Shown here piece by piece: positions 6,762 through 10,496 of a stretch of DNA of 10,496 nucleotides (the stretch's first letter is position 1; every line of letters starts with the position of its first letter). Position numbers and translations under genes: made by a program. Where the stretch lies: contig JALRFL010000172.1 of the NCBI GenBank assembly GCA_023259875.1, positions 1 to 10,496 of the forward strand, read 5' to 3'. The notes under the pieces are model-generated. The model ran no database searches, had not been told where the DNA came from, and was given only the letters and a program-made list of their open reading frames with translations. The DNA comes from Alphaproteobacteria bacterium (GTDB lineage Bacteria > Pseudomonadota > Alphaproteobacteria > Puniceispirillales > UBA1172).

Positions 6762-7457
6762 CTAAACGCCAATATAGGTTTTAAGCAGATCCGGATTTTC
6801 GCGAAGCGTGCTGGCAGGCATGATATCTTGGCTTTTGCCATTTTCAAGAAACATCACCTTATCCGCGATGGAAAGCACCGCATCAACACGCTGTTCCACC
6901 AAGAGGATACCAACGCCCGTTTCTTTTAGCGCCACCACCGTATCACGAATAAGTGCGATCATAGAGGGCTGCAACCCTTCGGTAGGCTCATCCAGCAACA
7001 GCATCTGCGGCTCAAGGCATAAGGCTCGGCCTGTTGCCAGCATTTGTTGCTCACCGCCTGACAGGGTATTCGCCCTCTGGTGAAGCCTTTCTGCTAGGCG
7101 CGGAAACATGCTCAGAACCTTATCGCGCGTAGCCGCCCCTTTTCTACCAGCCATTAAGCCGATTTCCAAATTTTCAGCGACGGTCAGCTCAGAAAACAAC
7201 CGCCGTCCTTGTGGAATATAGCCAATCCCAAGACCAGCGATCTGATGAGGGGGTACTTCTAACACATCTGTGCCATGAAAGAGAATCTGCCCCTTATCCG
7301 CACGAATTAGCCCCATGATGGTTTTCATCATTGTCGTTTTACCAGCGCCATTGCGCCCAAGAATACATACGATTTCACCGGCGGAAAGGCTAAGCGACAC
7401 ATCTTGTAAGACGCGTGCGCCATCGTAGCCAGAAGACACTGAACGCATCTCAAGCAT
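6762..7457 (-). CDS. livF: LivF-type ABC transporter ATP-binding protein
   Basis: A 231-residue ATPase of the branched-chain-amino-acid type (HAAT family), the partner of LivG on the cytoplasmic face of the permease. Walker A is GRNGAGKTT at residues 34-42, the Q-loop region is at IPQGRRLF (81-88), the signature is LSGGEQQ at 132-138, and Walker B is LLLDEP at 153-158. The H-loop position reads VEQ (187-189), the normal LivF variant, not a defect. The short C-terminus ends in LLKTYIGV, as is common in LivF proteins. The start at 7457 has a near-perfect AGGAGA about 8-13 nt upstream and overlaps the livG stop by 8 bp, so the two ATPases are translationally coupled. It is the last gene of the transporter operon. 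The family call is firm; the true substrate of the transporter is not known, and nicotinate or a related heterocycle is suggested only by the neighbours. Confidence 0.93.
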   Translation of the reverse strand: MLEMRSVSSGYDGARVLQDVSLSLSAGEIVCILGRNGAGKTTMMKTIMGLIRADKGQILFHGTDVLEVPPHQIAGLGIGYIPQGRRLFSELTVAENLEIGLMAGRKGAATRDKVLSMFPRLAERLHQRANTLSGGEQQMLATGRALCLEPQMLLLDEPTEGLQPSMIALIRDTVVALKETGVGILLVEQRVDAVLSIADKVMFLENGKSQDIMPASTLRENPDLLKTYIGV

Positions 7458-8184
7458 GGGTTTCTCCTAGATAAGCGGCTTGCACCGCTTTATTGGCACG
7501 AATATCTTGAGGCGTCCCTGTGGCAAGCTCTGACCCCAGATTAAGCACGGTGATTTTATCTGCCGTATCCATGACAACATTCATATTATGTTCAATCAGC
7601 AAAATGGTCATGTCCCCACCAAGATCACGGATCAGTTTAACAAAACTGGCGATCTCGCTATCAGCTAGACCCTGGGTCGGTTCGTCAAGGATGAGCAGTT
7701 GGGGATGCTGGCTAATGCCCATAGCAATTTCAAGCAAGCGTTGATGGCCATAACTTAAATCACCAGCAATCTGGTTCATTCGGTCGGCTAGACCCACCTG
7801 TTCTAACGCCGCGAGGGTCGCGTGTTGAATGGCCGTCTCATCGCCATTCCAACGCCAAGAGGTAGCAAGCCGCACATTTTCTTTGAGGGTGAGGCGCGCA
7901 AAGATTGAGGTGATCTGAAAGGTATAGGCCATGCCAAGCCGTATCCGGCGATGGGCAGGCATAGCGGTAATATTCTGACCGGCGAACATAATCTCACCCG
8001 AACTAGGGGCAATTCGTCCGCATAGCATACCAACAAAAGTGGATTTGCCTGCGCCGTTAGGCCCGATAATGGCCCTGATTTCACCTTTAGGCACTTCAAA
8101 ATCCACGGCATTAACGGCGATCAGACCGCCAAAATTCCGGCTTAGCCCCTTGGTGGCGATATGGGGGGTGATCATGTCAGCCAT
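7450..8184 (-). CDS. livG: LivG-type ABC transporter ATP-binding protein
   Basis: A 244-residue ATPase of the branched-chain-amino-acid transporter type. Walker A is GPNGAGKST at residues 41-49, the Q-loop is YTFQ (Q90), the signature is the LivG variant LSYGHQR at 143-149, Walker B is LLILDEP at 163-169, and the H-loop histidine is H199 in IEHN. Three in-frame starts exist at 8205, 8184 and 8175. I prefer 8184 because AAGGG lies 8-12 nt before it. The 8175 ATG forms an ATGA overlap with the livM stop but has poorer ribosome-binding spacing. The 8205 start would lengthen the overlap with livM to 34 bp, though GTGGG stands before it. With 8184 the overlap with livM is 13 bp. It acts with LivF to power the LivH/LivM permease. 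Function class is certain; substrate is inferred only from context. Confidence 0.92.
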   Translation of the reverse strand: MADMITPHIATKGLSRNFGGLIAVNAVDFEVPKGEIRAIIGPNGAGKSTFVGMLCGRIAPSSGEIMFAGQNITAMPAHRRIRLGMAYTFQITSIFARLTLKENVRLATSWRWNGDETAIQHATLAALEQVGLADRMNQIAGDLSYGHQRLLEIAMGISQHPQLLILDEPTQGLADSEIASFVKLIRDLGGDMTILLIEHNMNVVMDTADKITVLNLGSELATGTPQDIRANKAVQAAYLGETHA

Positions 8185-9116
8185 GGCATCACCCTTCTGC
8201 GCCATTCACCCACCAGACCCTGAGGCAAGAACAGCGTTAATAATACTAAGGCCACCCCGGCAATGAGCATATAGGCGGTTGTTAAAGAACTTGATAAATC
8301 AATCAAATAGAACATAAACAGCGTGCCAATGAATGGTCCTAGCGCTGTTCCTGCGCCGCCTAACAGCACCCACAAAAGCGGAAAGATAGAATACTGCACC
8401 GAGGCGAAAGTCGCCCCAGCGTACCCAAACAAAAGCGCATATGCCGCCCCTGCCACTGCCGCCATGGTTCCTGATGCTATCACGGCCAGCCATTTATGGT
8501 GATGCACATGATAACCCAGCATTTGGGTGCGCTCCTCGTTTTCACGGATGGCGATCAAGACATGACCAAACCGGCTTTGCATCAACCGGATGGTCAGCAT
8601 GAGACAAAGACCAAACAGCAACAACGCCGCCAGATAACGGTTGGTAGGGTCGCTAAGGTCTATCCCGGCAAAAACCCGATCGGCCTGTTGAATAACAAAA
8701 CCTTCGTCTCCGCGTGTCCATTCACCAAAATAAAGGATGGTCAGAAAACCGGCTTGGGCAAACATCAAGGTGACAATCATAAACGACACACCACTGGTGC
8801 GAAGCGCCAAAAACCCAATACCAGCAGACACCAATACCCCTGCCAGAAATCCTGCCACCATCGCCGGGCCAGCCGTCCAACCAAGATGCGTCATGGTAAG
8901 CCCCATGCCATACATACCTGCTGCAAAAAACATGGCATGACCAAGGCTAAGCAGACCCGTATAGCCAAACAAAATATTATAACCCATGGCATAAGTAGCC
9001 AGCACCATGATGCGAGCCAGATTGCCGTGATGATATGCTGGTAAAAGGAACTGAAGCAAAAACAACAGCCCCAAAAACCCCAAGTGGAATATCACGGATT
9101 TTTTGCTATCGCTCAT
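8172..9116 (-). CDS. livM: LivM-type ABC transporter permease
   Basis: A 314-residue inner-membrane permease with roughly eight to ten hydrophobic segments. The LivM hallmarks are GYTGLLSLGHAMFFAAGMY at residues 51-69, a cytoplasmic loop with SRFGHVLIAIRENEERTQML at 181-200 that contacts the ATPase, LLGGAGTALGPFIGT at 251-265 and LPQGLVG at 297-303 near the C-terminus. The length is ordinary for the compact LivM class. The start is supported by GGGGAG about 10-15 nt upstream and lies 2 bp after the livH stop. The 3' end overlaps livG. LivM and LivH would form the heterodimeric translocation channel. Confidence 0.93.
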   Translation of the reverse strand: MSDSKKSVIFHLGFLGLLFLLQFLLPAYHHGNLARIMVLATYAMGYNILFGYTGLLSLGHAMFFAAGMYGMGLTMTHLGWTAGPAMVAGFLAGVLVSAGIGFLALRTSGVSFMIVTLMFAQAGFLTILYFGEWTRGDEGFVIQQADRVFAGIDLSDPTNRYLAALLLFGLCLMLTIRLMQSRFGHVLIAIRENEERTQMLGYHVHHHKWLAVIASGTMAAVAGAAYALLFGYAGATFASVQYSIFPLLWVLLGGAGTALGPFIGTLFMFYLIDLSSSLTTAYMLIAGVALVLLTLFLPQGLVGEWRRRVMPWLT

Positions 9117-9118
9117 GG

Positions 9119-10039
9119 TTATTTGCTCCCCATCAATCCGGATGGTCGGAAAATCAGAACAAAAGTTACCATCAATGTCGCAATAATTTTGGCAAGCGTA
9201 GGGGTGAAGAAAACAGAAATCAAACCATCACTTAATCCTATCATCACTGCCGCGATGACAGTGCCCACAAGACTGCCAAGCCCACCGATGATCACCACGA
9301 TAAATGACAGCAAAAGCGGATCATGCCCCATCAAATAATGCGCCTGCTGAATAGGCACAATCAGCACCGCCGCCATGGCCGCAAGGGCGGCACCAAGGCC
9401 AAAAACCATTGCATAAACCCGATCAACATGGATGCCGTAAGCTTGCGCGATATCACGGTCAAGTTGGGTTGCGCGCATAATTAACCCAATGCGGGTGCGT
9501 GTCATCAACACCCAGATGCCTAGTAAGAGCATAATAGCAAAGCCAATGACCGCGAGCTTATAACTGGTGGTGCCAAGCCCCCATGGCCAGTAAAGAGAAA
9601 GCCCACCATCAACCCACTCAAACCAAGGGATCGCAATGCGCTGATTAAAAGGCGGTTCAACGGGTCTAGCGTTTGAGCCATAAGTCATTAGCGTCAGTTG
9701 CTGAATAATATAAAGCAAGCCAATCGTCGCAACAATCGTGCGCTCAGGGTCATAGGAGACGCGTTTCAGAATCGTCATATCTGCGATCATGGCCAGCGTT
9801 CCCACCAATAACGGGGCGATAATTAACGCCGCCAGAAAGGCAATGGCTGGATGCCCACCAAGCTGATCGGCGACAAACCATGCTAATACCGCCCCCAGCA
9901 TGAAAAACTCACCATGCGCAACATTCACAACACGCATAACCCCAAAGACAAGGCTAAGGCCAACCGCCATCAAGGCAAGCACCGCCGCGGTAACGAGACC
10001 TTCGATACATCCCAGAATAAGGTAAGGTGCTAATTCCAT
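9119..10039 (-). CDS. livH: LivH-type ABC transporter permease
   Basis: A 306-residue inner-membrane permease of the branched-chain-amino-acid type. Its hallmarks are NVAHGEFFMLGA at residues 39-50, the cytoplasmic coupling loop RTRIGLIMRATQLDRDIAQA at 181-200, IIGGLGSLVGT at 250-260 and the C-terminal FRPSGLMG at 297-304. The N-terminus aligns with LivH expectations (a first hydrophobic helix from about residue 5), so the 10039 start is plausible. However, its upstream sequence is the poly-T tail of a terminator followed by GACTTCTG, with no Shine-Dalgarno sequence. Translation must therefore be leader-poor or rely on read-through mRNA. The gene lies 55 bp after the substrate-binding protein gene, with the terminator in between, and 2 bp before livM. 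With LivM it would form the membrane channel of the transporter. Confidence 0.93.
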   Translation of the reverse strand: MELAPYLILGCIEGLVTAAVLALMAVGLSLVFGVMRVVNVAHGEFFMLGAVLAWFVADQLGGHPAIAFLAALIIAPLLVGTLAMIADMTILKRVSYDPERTIVATIGLLYIIQQLTLMTYGSNARPVEPPFNQRIAIPWFEWVDGGLSLYWPWGLGTTSYKLAVIGFAIMLLLGIWVLMTRTRIGLIMRATQLDRDIAQAYGIHVDRVYAMVFGLGAALAAMAAVLIVPIQQAHYLMGHDPLLLSFIVVIIGGLGSLVGTVIAAVMIGLSDGLISVFFTPTLAKIIATLMVTFVLIFRPSGLMGSK

Positions 10040-10047
10040 CAGAAGTC

Positions 10048-10083
10048 AAAAAAATACCCTTCCCCGAGTCATCGGAGAAGGGT
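10048..10083 (-). terminator. Intrinsic (rho-independent) terminator or attenuator inside the transporter operon
   Basis: On the minus strand a 28-nt hairpin occupies 10083-10056: outer arms ACCCTTC/GAAGGGT (7 bp), then TCCGA paired with TCGGG (5 bp with one G-U), and a TGAC loop. One A then a run of seven T follows (10054-10048). It lies just after the substrate-binding protein gene and ends 9 nt before the livH start. Such a site typically lets the binding protein be made in excess of the membrane parts, with partial read-through supplying livHMGF. Confidence 0.85.
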
Positions 10084-10094
10084 GGTTGTAGGGA

Positions 10095-10496
10095 TTAGAA
10101 AGATTGTGTTGTGTAATCCGTTTCATCCGGATACAGCGTATCTTCAATGGAGGTGGTATGAGCGAGATCAAGCCGTCCATTAGTTACCCTTGTGATATAT
10201 TGATGCCCAAACACCTGATGGGTTTTGCCATTAAAGCGTTTAGCGCCTTGCGGATGAGCATGAGAATGCGGCATATCCGTCATGGCTTCCACCGCTTCGA
10301 TCAACTTGGTGCGGTCACCTGTGCCGCGATAGCCAGAGGCTTCCATCCCGGCTTTGACAATATGGAGCGTTTCCCAGCAGCCAAACATATGAGCATAGGT
10401 GGACACATCTTTGGAATCCGATACGGACGCGCCATTGGCGTCGACGCCAACCGCGGCACGGTAAACCTTATCATATTCAGACTGGTTTGCTTGGGC
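10095..10496 (-). CDS. Periplasmic substrate-binding protein of a branched-chain-amino-acid-type ABC transporter, C-terminal part only
   Basis: The reading frame enters from the right edge and stops at 10095; 133 C-terminal residues are visible, and the start with any signal peptide is outside the window. The visible part begins AQANQSEYDKVYRA and runs through FGCWETLHIVKAGMEASGY (residues 38-56 of the visible part), then LIEAVEAM, a His-rich HSHAHPQGAKRF loop, and GKTHQVFGHQYITRV before the final ...DETDYTTQSF. This layout (an amphipathic helix near the end, a short P-x-G turn, then HQ-x5-Y-I) is that of Peripla_BP_6 proteins such as the AmiC/UrtA/LivJ relatives. It heads the transporter operon and is followed by the intrinsic terminator. 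The ligand cannot be read from this part. An internal GTG at 10406 is not the real start, since the frame is open to the window edge. Confidence 0.88.
   Translation of the reverse strand, partial: AQANQSEYDKVYRAAVGVDANGASVSDSKDVSTYAHMFGCWETLHIVKAGMEASGYRGTGDRTKLIEAVEAMTDMPHSHAHPQGAKRFNGKTHQVFGHQYITRVTNGRLDLAHTTSIEDTLYPDETDYTTQSF

Noticed and set aside
6762..7457. H-loop position in LivF reads VEQ instead of a histidine, as if the ATPase were defective
   Set aside because: Gln at this position is the usual LivF family state; Walker A, signature and Walker B are intact.
8496..9044. Open frame of 182 codons on the plus strand, rich in Lys, Gln, His and Thr
   Set aside because: It is antisense to livM, and its composition is what results from reading hydrophobic codons backwards. 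There is no ribosome-binding site and no recognisable domain.
1..10496. Mobile elements, CRISPR arrays, tRNA or rRNA genes, frameshifted genes
   Set aside because: None is seen. All major frames are intact, there are no long direct or terminal inverted repeats, and gaps between genes are mostly a few bases.

Overview
The window looks like part of an alphaproteobacterial chromosome. The base composition is near 50% G+C by eye. The genes are tightly packed, with 4-bp ATGA stop/start overlaps, and the protein families (a 6-hydroxynicotinate reductase-type protein, UPF0280, a DUF1185 'AA_synth' protein and a liv-type ABC transporter) commonly occur together in Alphaproteobacteria and some Betaproteobacteria. 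A marine lineage such as SAR116 would fit the moderate G+C, but nothing here proves a taxon. No tRNA, rRNA, CRISPR array, insertion sequence or other mobile element is visible, and coding density is very high.

Layout from left to right. (1) Positions 1-6132, minus strand: a five-gene catabolic operon read from right to left. In transcription order it encodes an FAD subunit, a fused [2Fe-2S]/molybdopterin hydroxylase subunit, a 6-hydroxynicotinate reductase-like iron-sulfur protein, an ApbE-related UPF0280 protein, and a DUF1185 protein that runs off the left edge. (2) Positions 6127-6264: a divergent control region with a perfect TTGACA -35 box and an overlapping TTAG-N8-CTAA inverted repeat, a good MarR operator candidate. 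(3) Positions 6265-6756, plus strand: a MarR-family regulator resembling the NicR/BpsR type. (4) Positions 6762-10496, minus strand: a branched-chain-amino-acid-type ABC transporter in the order substrate-binding protein (3' part only), LivH, LivM, LivG, LivF. A strong intrinsic terminator lies between the binding-protein gene and livH. livF and marR converge with a 5-bp gap.

How it may work together (inference). The transporter would import an N-heterocyclic carboxylate or a related compound. The molybdenum hydroxylase (FAD subunit plus fused FeS/Moco subunit) would hydroxylate the ring, and the reductase would reduce the hydroxylated ring. This is the logic of the reductive nicotinate route known from Eubacterium barkeri and Azorhizobium (nicotinate to 6-hydroxynicotinate to 1,4,5,6-tetrahydro-6-oxonicotinate). 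The MarR protein would sense the substrate or the hydroxylated intermediate. The later ring-opening enzymes, such as an enamidase, are not in the window and would be expected beyond the left edge or elsewhere.

The most interesting possibility is that the ApbE-like UPF0280 protein flavinylates the reductase, because the E. barkeri 6-hydroxynicotinate reductase is reported to carry covalently bound flavin. The substrate is not proven by sequence alone.
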